A DNA stretch of 64,000 nucleotides. Source: Schoenoplectus triqueter (lineage: Eukaryota > Streptophyta > Magnoliopsida > Poales > Cyperaceae). Below the pieces are notes generated by a model. That model ran no database searches, was not told the DNA's origin, and saw nothing but the letters and a program-made list of their open reading frames with translations. The DNA lies in the NCBI GenBank assembly GCA_964058805.1, contig CAXKVV010000062.1, positions 310,001 to 374,000 on the forward strand, in the 5' to 3' direction. Each line of letters begins with the position of its first letter. Position 1 is the stretch's first letter. The translations under genes were made by a program, and so were the position numbers. Shown here piece after piece: positions 34,183-45,399 of the stretch.

Positions 34183-37100
34183 ATGAATGAGGATCGCAGT
34201 TGGATGTACCAAAAGTTCTCGTCTGATGGAACAATCGACGCACGTTGGTGTAATGGTGTCCTACAATTTGTTGAGTACGCATTTAACAATAGACCTACAG
34301 TCTTGGTCCGAGAAGGTAAGGACTGCATCTATTGTCCATGCAAAGGTTGTCAAAATATATATATTGTCGATCGCCCAACAGTCACCAAACATTTATTAAG
34401 CATTGATTTTTGCCCAAATTACTTGCGTTGGACTGAGCATGGAGAAGGTTATCTAAACAGGGCTTCATCTTCATCAGCTCTCAATGAAAATCAGCAAAGA
34501 ATGGAAGAGATGTTAATGAATATGTCTGGTCATGCCTTCAACTGGGATGATAGTGATGTAGAGCAGCAACCTAACCCAGAGGCTGCAAAATTCTTCTCCA
34601 TGTTGGCTGCTAATGAGGTACCATTGTGGGAAATCAAATTTGAGGGAGATAATACTATAAAATGTGAAAATCACACTGTGTTATCGGCTGTAATAAAGTG
34701 TCTATCATTGAAGGCTGAGCATCAAATGAGCCAAAAATGTTTTAATGGAATGATGGAAATTATCAAAAGTGTCCTTCCAAAATCAAATAAATTACCCGAG
34801 AATTTTTACCAAGTAAAGCGATTGGTTCAAGGGCTTGTCATGGATTATGAAAAGATAGATGTTTGCCCAAATTTTTGCATGCTCTACTACAAGGATCGTG
34901 CTAATAAGGATAGATGTGATGAATGCAAAGAAGAAAGATATGAACCACCATCTCATAAGAATAGCAAAAAAAGAGTCCCTAAAAAGATACTTCGTTATCT
35001 CCCCATTGCCCCAAGACTACAAAGGTTGTATATGACCCGAGCAAATGCTGAGCAAATGCGGTGGCACAAGGAAGGTGTTAGAGAAAAACCTGACATCATG
35101 GTGCACCCAGCTGACGGGGAAGATTGGAAGCAATTTGATCGAAAATATCCTGAGTTTGCCGCAGAGGTTCACAATGTTAGGCTTGGCTTATCAACTGATG
35201 GATTCATGCCATATAACTCATCCGCTGCTCCATATTCATGCTGGCCTGTATTTATATTTCCTTATAATTTACCTCCCGGTCTTCTCATGAAAGAGGAGAC
35301 AATGTTCCTCACTCTTCTCCTTCCAGGACCAAAACATCCCGGTCGGGACATCGATATTTGTCTTGAGCCTTTAATTGATGAATTGCAAAATCTATGGTCT
35401 GTTGGGAAACAAACATATGATGTGTTAAGAAATCAAAATTTCCCGATGAGAGCAGTTTTAATGTGGACTGTGAGCGACTTACCGGCCTTTGAAATGCTAA
35501 GTGGTTGGGGTACTCATGGCAGATTGGGTTGCCCTCATTGCATGACTCATACTAAAGCTTTTCAATTATTGCATGGTGGAAAACCAACTTGGTTTGATTG
35601 TCACAGATGTTTTTTGCCTCCAGATCATGAATTTCGACGGGATAGGAGAAATTTTTTGAAAAATAGAGTTGAGAATGATCCACCGCCACCAATGCTAACA
35701 GGGGAGGAGTTGTTGGAGGAGGTGAACAAACTTCCTCCAATAAGATGGGGCAAAAAGATTCCCTTAAAACAGATTTCGGGTTATGGTATCACACATCATT
35801 GGCAAAAGAAGAGTATTTTTTGGAGGTTACCTTATTGGTCATCTCTATTGATACGAAACAACATCGACATGATGCATTTGGAGAAGAATTTCACAGAAAA
35901 TTGTGTTTACATGTTACTAAATATCTTGAGCAAAACAAAGGATAATGCAAAGGCACGCCAAGACCTAGCCTTATTATGCAACCGTCGTAACCTTCATCTA
36001 ACCCCCGACTTGAAGCACAAACCTCAAGCACCATATGCATTGTCCCTGGAACAAAGACGTCAAGTCTTAAAGTGGCTCAAGGAACAAGTGAAGTTTCCTG
36101 ATGGCTATGCATCAAATTGGTCCAGGTGCGTCAATTTATCCACAAGCACGATTGTTGGTGTTAAGAGCCATGATTTTCATATATTTATGGAGCGTCTTCT
36201 CCCGGCCGCATTTCGCGACTTTGTGCCTGATTCATTATGGAAAGCATTATGTGAGACCTCAAGTTTCTTTAGGGAGATATGTGCAAAGGAACTTGATCCA
36301 AAACGTATCGAGCAATTAGAAAAAGACATTGTGATCACATTGTGCAAGCTCGAAAAATTCTTTCCTCCGGGATTTTTTGATTCGATGGAGCATCTTGTCA
36401 TTCATGTCGCACATGAGGCAAGAATGGGTGGCCCGGTGGGTCCTCGATGGATGTATTCATCCGAGAGGTGAGTTGTTTTTAATCTTTAATTTTATTGTTT
36501 GAAATACTTACTCTTGCATTTAAAATGAAACCAAAAAATGAACTTAAATCCTAAGCTGTAGACCATGACCCTAAAGATGCTAATTTTAAATACTTGCTCT
36601 CAATTGTATGTAGGAGGAACAAAGAGACAAGAATGATGGTAACCAATAAAGCTCAGGTTGAGGGGTCCATTGTTGAGGCAACTTTAATTAAGGAGATAGC
36701 ATTGTATTGTTCATCATATTATTCGAAGGGTGACAAAAATTTGCATGATGATAGAGAAAATAACAACATCACCCAAACATTGTTGGTGTTTGACAAAGTT
36801 GGAAGACCGTTAGGTCGAGGGCGACCACGAATTCTTGATGAGAATGAATACAAGACCGCTCACAACTATGTGCTCTTCAATTCTCCTGAAATTAAAACTT
36901 TTTTAGAGTAATTTTCTATTATAAATACAATTAATATTATTCTGAAAAAAATCTACTTTATTTATCTATTTTGTAATATTTGGATATACATATAATATTT
37001 ATAGGGAGTTCGACACACACATGGCAAATACGAGGCGTGCACTAACACCGGGAACATTGGAAAAAGCACGACAAGAGCAATTCGCTAATTGGTTACATAA

Positions 37101-37846
37101 AAGGGTCCTTACAGATCGTGCTTCTGATAGCAACATACGCAAAATAGGACTCAAACCTGAAAAAAAGGGTAATGTGCTATGAAGGATGTGAGGTCAATGG
37201 ATATCGATTTTATACCAAAGCTCATGAAGAACATAGGTCAAGAGATAATAGTGGTGTTTGTGTGAGAGGAGAGACAATAAATGAAACACAACATGATTAT
37301 TATGGAGTACTTGAAGAGATAATTGAATTGACATATGATGACGTTGAAAGCAAAGTGTTACTTTTCATGTGTCATTGGTTTGACATAATTAATGGTGTTA
37401 AGGTCGATCATGAACATAGTCTTGTTGAGGTAAAACACACTTCAACTCTTCATACTAATGAGCCTTTTATACTAGCATGTCAAGCGACTCTAGTTTACTA
37501 TCTTCCATATGCATCGAATAAAAGAGAGAGACAACAATGGTCTATTGCAATGAAAACAATAAAAAAAGAAAAGTTAGGTGTGGAGGATATTGATGCAAAA
37601 CACGAATTTTTCCAAGAAGAACAACCAAATTGTCCTATATCTATTTCAATTGGACAAGAATTTATTTGGGATAATGTTTTGATTCAACCACACGAGTATG
37701 AGCCGGTACACCCAAATGAACTCTCGTACCACACACCCCAAGATGTGCAAGAACTAGAAGAGGAGGAAGAGGTTGAGGAGCGAGAGATCGAAGAAGAAGA
37801 GGCATTTGAAGAAATCGAAGAAGATAATTTCGAGGAGGATTGGTAA
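34183..37846 (+). CDS. CACTA 2 transposase (TNP2 type), three exons, one apparent frameshift
   Basis: Exon 1 34183-36467, exon 2 36614-36907, exon 3 37005-37846; junctions GAGAG|GTGAGT, GTAG|G, TTAGA|GTAATT and ATAG|G fit GT-AG. Residues 1-85 form the Transposase-associated domain (MNEDRSWMY, CPCKGCQN). The Transposase_21 core has LSTDGFMPYN (Asp about 339), SDLPAFEML (Asp about 432) and MMHLEKNF (Glu about 567), candidate DDE residues. DUF4218 follows and crosses into exon 2 (VEGSIVEATL). Exon 3 carries a DUF4216-type block (VNGYRFYT, NSGVCVRG, MCHWFDI) and a Glu-rich tail. Within exon 3 the frame changes in an A6G3 run at about 37161-37169, an apparent 1-bp indel. Otherwise intact. Confidence 0.9.
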
Positions 37847-38389
37847 GTTTAGTATGTAACAAGTATTTGTTGTTTTATTTATTTAGGTGATGTATTGTTG
37901 TCATTATAATATTTTTGTACTGTATTTTCTCATTTGTGAAAGTATTCATGATGTGTCAAATTAAGTTAATGGGAGAATATAAACATCCTTTTTTCTGTAT
38001 GTAATTAATATTTACTAAAGCTTTGCTGCAGGTGGATAATTGAGGTATGGACGGGGTTTCAAACTATGCATCTCATGATATTTATGTTGATTATATATTA
38101 TTTTAATGTAATATGCTGTCGTTTATATGTGCATGTGGAGTGTTAACTTATGTTTGCTTATATGTTATTTTAATATAATATGCATTGTCGTTTGGTGTGA
38201 GTATGTTTGTTTTGCTTGAGTTCGTGTATTTTTATTGGTGGACGTAGCTTTAAGGGGTTTCATTCAGTAAGGTTCATTTGTCTTTGCTCTTTAGTGTTGA
38301 CTATCGTATTGCTTTATTATTTTTTGTAGAATCAAATGGTATTTGTTCATTTTGTGCTTGCAATTAAGATCACATTATCCATAGAGAAG
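37847..38389. other. 3' region of CACTA 2 transposase
   Basis: T-rich sequence with duplicated words around TATATTATTTTAATGTAATATGC (38090-38110 and 38160-38185). Probably transcript end and spacer before the right subterminal repeats. No gene. Confidence 0.45.
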
Positions 38390-38751
38390 ATGTTTCAGAA
38401 TTATGAATTAATAGTGGCATGGGTGTGCGCATGCAATTGAGTGAAGACAAATTTATATTTCTGCAACTTACACTTGCTTGCATATTGTAGCCTCAGTGGC
38501 ATGAAGATGAAGTATAGTTATTTAATAAAGAGAGCAATGAATATCTGAAAAATCAATTAATTAGTGGCTTGGGTAGATAATTTATATTGGCATCGAAAAA
38601 TAATGTGTTTGTGGCATGCGTCAGGGATGGTATGGGCATACCCAAGATATTCATTTAACCATGAGGCCTTACTTTTCAAATAGTATGGGTATTTAAATAT
38701 GCAAGCAACTGGCATGTGCTATCCAAGCAAGTGTGGCAAATTCTAGTAGTG
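38390..38751. repeat. CACTA 2 right subterminal repeats
   Basis: Words such as AGTGGCATGGGTG, GTGGCATGAAG, TAGTGGCTTGGGTA, GTGGCATGCG and ACTGGCATGTGC recur every 30-60 bases up to the right terminus. They parallel the words at the left end. Confidence 0.75.
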
Positions 38752-39650
38752 AGGGTCCAAAAAAATTGCCCAGAGCTCCACTTTCATCATTTTGACATAC
38801 TTATTAAATCCTTTGACAAATATACTTAATTAATAATATTTAGTGATTTATTAACTAATGGTAAGACCCAATAAATCTCACAAAGTCTGGTGAGATGAAA
38901 AAGCTCTAGCGACTACAATCTGGTCTCAATCATAGAGATGTAGGCCACAATAGGATCATGATGTGTGCAAAATCGAATAACATTTGCACTTCTCTATAAA
39001 TTTTTTTGTATTAATTTAACACACATATGTAATTATAAATTATTTTTTAAGATTAGTTTGAAATGTACCTCTGACAAAGTACGAGATGTCTGATGTCCTT
39101 CAAAAGGAAGAAAAGGATGATATCCGGATCATGTTAACCTGCAATATTTATTGTTCAAAATAATAATTCAGATTCAGATAACTACCAGATTCAAGTTCAA
39201 AAAATATATATTCAGGTTCAGAGAAATACCATATTTAAATTTGAAAATTAAATAATATTCATATTCACGTTGGTATTTTAAATTCTAGTTTCAGATAAAT
39301 ATCAAATTATAGATTCAAATTAATATCAAATTTTTGTTTTAGACAAATATTAAATTATAGGCTCAAATGAATACTAAACTCTAGATTCAGAGCAATATAA
39401 AATTTTAGGGTCAGATCAATATCAAAAATTTGGTTAAAATCAATATCAAATTTTAGGTTCAAATTAATATCAAATTCTAGGTTTAGATCAATATTAAATT
39501 TTAGGTTCAAACTAAAATCAAATTCTGTAATAATATTAATATCAAATTCTAGGTTCAGATTAATATCAGATTCTAAATTCAAATTGATATCAAATTTTAG
39601 GTTCATATCAATATTAAATTTTAGGTTCAATTCAATACCATTTTTTTCTC
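38752..39650 (-). repeat. Long inverted repeat, right arm, distal part
   Basis: Reverse match to 20541-21240: AAATCTCACAAAGTCTGGTG, CGAGATGTCTGATGTCCTTC and TTTTTAAGATTAGTTTG all pair with the left arm. Joined to 25360 across CACTA 2, it restores an uninterrupted right arm that aligns with the left arm around 21190-21300. Confidence 0.88.
39330..39640. repeat. 24-25 bp minisatellite in the inverted repeat
   Basis: About twelve imperfect units of AAATT(T/C)TAGGTTCA(G/A)AT plus CAATAT. The left arm has a shorter version at about 20555-20720. Because the unit is near 24 bases, the minus strand stays open for 91 codons as an eight-residue repeat (NLKFDI..), which I take as a by-product. Confidence 0.88.
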
Positions 39651-40309
39651 ACGACAGCCAACTTCTCTTTCTTTCTTTGTATGCACAAATGGTATGACGC
39701 ATTAGCTTTATATAAGGTTAGAAAACACCACTCCCACTGATGCACTAGGAGGAAGATGTCAGTCCCAGTGGTGTACTCTGGGAAGGCGCTGATGACAACG
39801 ACGTATATCGTGTGCGTCAATACCGGTGGCACACTGTCATTTTTAGTTTTAAAATTTAATAATTTTAATTATTATTATTATTAGTAGTAATAAGATTTAA
39901 CTCATTACATTAAAATATCTGTGCTGGTTTCATATTGGGGGCAATTTAAGAAGGAATGTTTACGATGCTTGTTTGTTCTTAAAATTTTAATAAGGTGCCT
40001 TAGGTACATAGAATATTTGAATTATATCGACAAACGTTCCGCGCTCTTTTTAGGAAGTGACTGATGACCTTTATAAAGCGATCCAACGCAAATAAAAGTT
40101 TCTCAACTGAAAAAGATGAACAGAACTCCACGGCAAATGCTGGTTGTAGTTGTTTAAGATATTATATATCCTGTACAGTAGCTGTTTAACTTTTTTTCCT
40201 CATAAATTTAAAAAAACATTATTGTGACTGTCGTAATCGCAGTCCAAATCTAATGACCGTTGTGAATTTGTACGCGTAACAAAAACTTGTCTTACTCTTG
40301 TATTTCTCT
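39651..40309. other. No recognised gene
   Basis: Sequence between the inverted repeat and dispersed repeat R2 copy 3. A pair of near-identical words CAC(T)CCCACTGATGCACTAGG and CAGTCCCAGTGGTGTACTCTGG at 39727-39782 may be a small inverted repeat. A (TTA)n run is at 39865-39890. Confidence 0.4.
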
Positions 40310-40480
40310 TTTAATTCTTTCTTTTCAATTTGTCTTATTGTTTTATTTCTTTTTCATGCATTTGTAGCCCAAAAAGAAATTCAAATTATTGTGGCCTGTG
40401 CTTAAGAGTTGACCCCGGAGTCAAGTTTGGGTTCTCCATGGAGATCGAGATCATTGGTGCATTCAATGGCCCCGCAGCAA
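40310..40480 (-). repeat. Dispersed repeat R2, copy 3 (inverted)
   Basis: The reverse complement matches 20218-20360: CCATTGAATGCACCAATG, CCCAAACTTGACTCC, GTCAACTCTT and AATGCATGAAAAAG. More diverged than copies 1 and 2. Its inverted placement could mean the long inverted repeat once extended this far. Confidence 0.65.
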
Positions 40481-40532
40481 GACCGACTCAGCTACTTATG
40501 GCCCCGCAGCAAGACCGACTTAGCTACTTATG
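40469..40532. repeat. 32-bp tandem duplication
   Basis: Two adjacent near-identical copies of a unit opening GGCCCCGCAGCAAGACCGAC and ending CTACTTAT, differing at one base. Confidence 0.92.
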
Positions 40533-41722
40533 GCTGTCAATGGCATACTTTTCAACGGGCCGGATAAGCCTTCGTCTAATTAACGGGTATCTCACCCAAC
40601 ATCCATTGAGAGCCCTATAAATAACTAAATAAAGCACTTTCTTATATCATCACAAGTTCAGAACATTGCTGAGCATATGTTGATACACAGTATCTTCTTT
40701 AGAGCCAACAATCCATCACAAAAAATGCGGAAGATAGTATGAATATTCACAAAAGAACAATGTATCAACTAATTAGTAATTATATGAGTAGGAGTACATA
40801 CAGTAGAAAATGGAAGATAAATTAAGTTCTCTCAAGAAACAGTTACATAAAAAAAACTCCACACAATGTTGATGTGGTAACGTGCAGACAGTTGACAAGT
40901 GCAGTACATCAGTACTGGAGTATACTGGAAAATAGTTACTCTTTTCAATCCTTATTCTACTTAGTATCAAATTGTGGTTTTATACCAAGGAAAAAAACAT
41001 AAATTACAATGTAAAATTGTCACTAATGAAGAGAAATAAACCAGAAAAATGCCTAATTTAGAATAAGTTCTGGATCCGCTCCAACTTGGCTCCAACCTGT
41101 AATTGTTGGCATGGAATTGTAGAGCCAACATAAGTAGAGGATTAAATTATGAAATAAATAAGTATGAGGGTCTAAATGAATAACTGTGATAATAGCCCTT
41201 CTTTTATGGTTATATGTGCAAAATTAAACCTCTGGGTGACAAGTGAAATTGTAAAGTAAGTTGAAAAATAATTTAATCTACGTTAAGTGGGCCAAAAGAT
41301 TTTGTGAGATAAAATATTAATTAATTAGTTAGCAAGTGCCATAAAGTAAATTTGCGCGTTGGTGAATCAAGAGATTTAATGAACTTAACTTGTATCCATA
41401 TCTCACTGATCTTCTAGATTATGAATCTGAAACACTGAGTCAATTCATGAAACTAGGGCTACCATACACACAAAGTTGAATTCGAAGCGTTTGGCTGATT
41501 TAACATTGAGGTAGACATGCTAAAATGAATCATGTGACTTTAACAAACTCGAGGTCAAAGTTACACGTTTTACGAGGCGACTGATGTCCGGATAGTCGTG
41601 CGACTATCATCCTTGTCATCATGCTTCTTCTTTTCCTTATCTTCTTCACATGGTATGCTCCATCATGTGATCTTTATCATCATCATAATCATCATGTGAT
41701 CACCAACACTACATGATTATTC
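40533..41722. other. No recognised gene
   Basis: AT-rich unique-looking sequence. Short open frames at 40330-40620 and 40773-40970 show no domain. Near 41600 the sequence begins to turn into the GATC-rich repeat. Confidence 0.4.
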
Positions 41723-42285
41723 TCTCTACATGATCAACATCTCTGTGTGATCATGATCATCAACTGATCATTTTACTTGAATGATTATCATCTCTGCATG
41801 ATTATCATATCAGTGTGATCATGATTATCATCGTATCTGAACGATTATCATTTCTACATGATCATCATCTCACTATGATTATCGTCAACATCTCTACATG
41901 ATCAACATGCCCATGTGATCATGTTCATCATCATTAACTGATCATCTTACCTAAATGATTATCATCTCTACATGATTATCATCATCATCTCTACATGATC
42001 AACATCCCCGTGTGGTCATGATCATCATTATCAACTGATTATCTTACCTGAATGATTATCATCTCTGCATGATTATCACTTCAATATGATCATTATCATT
42101 ATCTCTACATGATCAGCATCCCCATGTGATCATGATTAACATCAGGTGATCATCACATCTGAATGATCATCATCTCTATATGATTATCATCTCAGTGTAA
42201 TCATTATCATCATCTATACATGATCAGCATCCCCATGTGATCATGATTAACATCAAGTGATCATCACATCTGAATGATCATCATC
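41723..42285. repeat. GATC-rich complex tandem repeat
   Basis: About five units of 95-165 bases. Each opens TCTCTACATGATCA(A/G)CAT, then CCC(A/C)(T/C)GTGATCATGAT, a CTGATCATC segment and TGAATGATTATCATCTCTGC. Within units the words TGATCATGATCATCATC form a lower-order 3- and 9-base pattern. Dozens of GATC and TGATCA palindromes are packed in about 560 bases. No coding frame. Confidence 0.9.
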
Positions 42286-43035
42286 ATTTTCCTTATTATT
42301 TTCACTTTTCCTTTTATTTTATTTATAATATTACTTTATTACTTTATTTACTGATTTTATTTTATTTTTCTCTTTATTTTATTGTATTATTATTTATTAA
42401 ATCATTATCACATATAAAATGGTTTTTTATTATTATTTATTTATCTATTATTACTATGCCTAATATTCACAAGAGATTTTCATACTGAAAAATCATGAAA
42501 AATTTATATATTATTCTCTGATATTTTATATGAATTTTATAAATTTAATTTATATTTATTTATATTGAAAACTCCAAGTCAAACTTGGACAAAATAGAAA
42601 TCCATATTACTATGATTTTAATTTTGAATTATTAAAATATTATAACCATTATTAAAATGAAGTATTTTTATCTTCTCTTATTAACTTAATGGAACATATT
42701 GGTACTGTTCGGTACCGAATCTCAATTCTTCTAAATTCAATGAAATTAATCGATTTTTTTGACAATTAACTGCTCAATTCGTATCGCCTATGTGTGCTAT
42801 TGTGAATTAGTATGATTAATGCAATCTAAATCGACTAATGACCTAGATATGATGCAATACATAATGGTACCGTTCGATGTTCATTGGTACCAATTCTGAT
42901 TGTGCCAAAATCCTTAATCTTTATTCACTTCTTGCATTATTTATACTTCTACCATCCTATATGCTAACAATATCTAGTAGAATGCATTCAATTTAGCTCA
43001 GAAACTCATAGTCGTGAAACTGAGATGCAATCAAT
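42286..43035. other. AT-rich, no recognised gene
   Basis: T-rich then AT-rich sequence. Two GGTACCG(T/A)-containing phrases (TACTGTTCGGTACCGAAT at 42702 and ATGGTACCGTTCGATG at 42864) recur about 160 bases apart. Confidence 0.4.
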
Positions 43036-43465
43036 TTCGAGTTCTCAAACCTCAGCTGAGATCGATCGGTTCATAGTAGCTCTACTAGTCTTACTACATG
43101 CTCTATAAATGATAATTGATGCACTTTGTGATGTTTGAGCAAGGAATCGAGGAAACGATGCAGTACTGTGTCGAGTTCTCAGGTTTCGACCGAGATCAAT
43201 CGACACAGTGATCAAATTACTCGTTCTCAATCAAAATTCAATAAAGAATTCGAAAGATTCATGCATACCAAGCTTGTCACTCACAAGAAAAGAAAGAAAA
43301 AGGAAGAAATTACAAAAGAAAGATCGACAAAATCAAAAGCGATAATACTGTTATTTACAAAACAATTACAATCACACTTCTCAAGCCCCGATTTTCAAGA
43401 ATCAAACTTGCAATTGAGGTGAATGAATTGAGTTCTCAAGTGAAACACTGAGATCAATCGATTAT
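43036..43465. repeat. Three spaced copies of a GTTCTCA...GAGATC motif
   Basis: GAGTTCTCAAACCTC..GAGATCGATCG (43036-43069), GAGTTCTCAGGTTTC..GAGATCAATCG (43173-43202) and GAGTTCTCAAGTGAA..GAGATCAATCG (43430-43461). Similar spacing between the two halves each time. An open frame at 43135-43422 crosses two copies but has only Lys/Ser-rich low-complexity content, so I do not call a gene. Confidence 0.7.
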
Positions 43466-43856
43466 ACTAACTTCTTCTTCTTATTTCTTGCTTTCTCTCT
43501 CTCTCTCTGAACTCAATATCTAAACTCTCTATCTCTCACTATTGATGCTAGAATGAATGAATCTCTGTCTCTCATCTTCTGTTCTTCTTGTCTTCTTATC
43601 AACAAAGGAAGGAGAAAGAAAATGAAGATACACATTCCAATGGTTATGGATGAAATGGAGGGTCGTATCAACAGGCTGCCAACTCGAGGTCGAGCTCATT
43701 CCAACAGAGCATGATTTAGATTACCAGTGTATTTATGTTTTTTGTTGTTATATTTATCAGAATAATTGGATTTTAATTGTTGTTGTAATATTTCAATTTG
43801 TTTGACACTATTTTAGAATAATGTATTAATCGTACTTATATTTGGCTTTATAAAAC

Positions 43857-44110
43857 TTTATTTTAATTTTTGTTGTAATATTTTAGATCAATCTACTGAC
43901 TGTTGTATTTTGTTTTTAATATAATACACAAACGTAAAAAAAAAGGTACTGGGTGTGACCGAGTTTAAAACTTGGTCCAGACACCTGTAATTTTTAAATG
44001 TACTGGGTGTGTTATAAAACTTTATTTTAATTTTTGTTGTAATATTTTAGATCAATCTACTGACTATTGTGTTTTGTTTTAAATATAACACACAAACATA
44101 AAAAAAAATT
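43857..44110. repeat. Direct repeat pair of about 95 bp
   Basis: 43853-43945 and 44016-44108 are nearly identical (AAACTTTATTTTAATTTTTG, ATCAATCTACTGACT, ACACAAAC). Between and after them are GTACTGGGTGTG repeats and an inverted pair TTTCAAACTCGG around a T/A run (44120-44210). May be nested small elements. Confidence 0.8.
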
Positions 44111-44278
44111 ACCCGGAGTGAAATTTCAAACTCGGGTCTGTGTATTTTTTTTTTTTACGTTTGTGTGTAAAAAAAAAAACGGACCCGAATTTCAAACTCG
44201 GATCTGGCTAAATATGCAAAAGTGAGGAGAGAGATGGCCAGTTTTTTTTTCATTTACTAAAATAAAAAAATCTGTCGT

Positions 44279-44485
44279 TGAGCAGTCATTTTCCTGAAAT
44301 ATTATTTATTTGTGTCTTTCGGGCCCATTGACTGCACTAATGGTCTTTGACAGACTCAACATTGACGCCGGCGTCAACTCTTGTGCAAAGGTTACAAAAT
44401 TATTTATTTCTTTCTGTCAATTAATGCATGAAAAAGAAATTGCTCTAACAATAAAAACAAGTTGGCAATGAATGATCAGAACTGC
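44279..44485 (+). repeat. Dispersed repeat R2, copy 2
   Basis: Same orientation as copy 1 at 20105-20370 and close to it in sequence, from GTTGAGC(A/T)GTCATTTTCC to GAATGATCAGAA. Both edges are sharp. Confidence 0.8.
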
Positions 44486-45095
44486 GGGTCTCAAAGAATT
44501 GAACAATTCTACAAGCTAAGATCTCCCCTTGGTTTCGTGATTGTTAGTGTTAGTGTTAGTATCATGGATTTATTTTTTGATACGAAAATGGTGTTTATTC
44601 AATAATGACAAACTAGTTTCTTCGTTTTTATTTACTTACGAAACTAGTGTTTGGGTTTTTATTTTGACAAAATCTTGATACAATCTCCAAAACTGGGAGT
44701 GCCTTTATTTTTTGTAAGACTATTTGTTTCATTTATATTAAATTTATAATAAAATTTCCGAAGATAAGGCTTCACCCTTACCTTTACTTAAAAAAAAAAA
44801 CTAAATTTAGTGACAATACATTAATGAGGTCTCAAGACTAATTTAAACAAAATTACTAGATTTACTCTCGAATATGCAAACATAGCAAAGAAATATAAAT
44901 AAAAGAACCAAATTTGACAGTACACTGGGGAGAGCGAAAAAAGAAAAGGGAATTGGTGACTGGTGAGGTGGGAAATTTATTCGTTGCCATATTTTTTTTA
45001 TGACATCTGTTGGTAAGTTTATTTTCTCTGTCATTTCTATCTCACTGGACTGATCTGTTAGTAAGTTCAGAGTGCTTTAGTGATTCCATTATTGA
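44486..45095. other. No recognised gene
   Basis: AT-rich sequence with no domain in any frame; the 63-codon minus-strand frame at 44843-45034 is unsupported. Confidence 0.4.
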
Positions 45096-45396
45096 AGCAC
45101 TTGACCACTCGACCACTTAATTATCATTTAGCTATAGTATTTACTTCTCCTTTTGAGATCCAGAGGTGCTTCGAAGTTAGTAGCCCAGGTTAATTAATGG
45201 TTGGCGCTTGCGCCCACCGGAATCTAAAAGGATTCCCAATTAACAAAAAAACCCCATGAATGTGCATCCCAATGGGTCTGAGCGGTGAGTTCAACCGGCA
45301 CTAAACAAATGCACGTTCGGAAGGGATCTCCGTGTTCTTCTTCTGCATCCCATTGCCTCCATTCAGCGGTGTGGAGCGCGCGAAAAAGGGTCGCAC
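45096..45396 (+). repeat. Dispersed repeat R1, copy 2
   Basis: Same orientation as 5598-5891, sharing GCTTGCGCCCACCGGAATCTA, GAATGTGCATCC and GAGCGCGCGAAAAAGGGTCG. Here the repeat runs directly into the 58-bp minisatellite, so the two may belong to one larger element of which only part is at 5598. Confidence 0.8.
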
Positions 45397-45399
45397 AAG

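Larger units (their letters stand above)
25361..38751 (+). mobile_element. CACTA (En/Spm) element 2, 13.4 kb
   Basis: Left terminus CACAACTAAAATATGC at 25361, right terminus ending TTCTAGTAGTG at 38751 (reverse complement CACTACTAGAATTTGCC). It is flanked by a perfect 3-bp duplication AGG (25358-25360 and 38752-38754), the normal size for CACTA. It carries a minus-strand tnpA-like gene, a small plus-strand coiled-coil gene and a plus-strand transposase. The first TIR bases CACAA depart from CACTA, which may impair mobility. It splits the right arm of the long inverted repeat. Confidence 0.93.

Noticed and set aside
39355..39630. 91-codon minus-strand frame with an eight-residue repeat
   Set aside because: Produced by the 24-25 bp minisatellite; not conserved in the other palindrome arm.
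41640..42290. GATC-rich repeat as a CRISPR-like array
   Set aside because: Units are degenerate, directly adjacent and variable in length with no constant repeat-spacer pattern; the setting is a plant genome.
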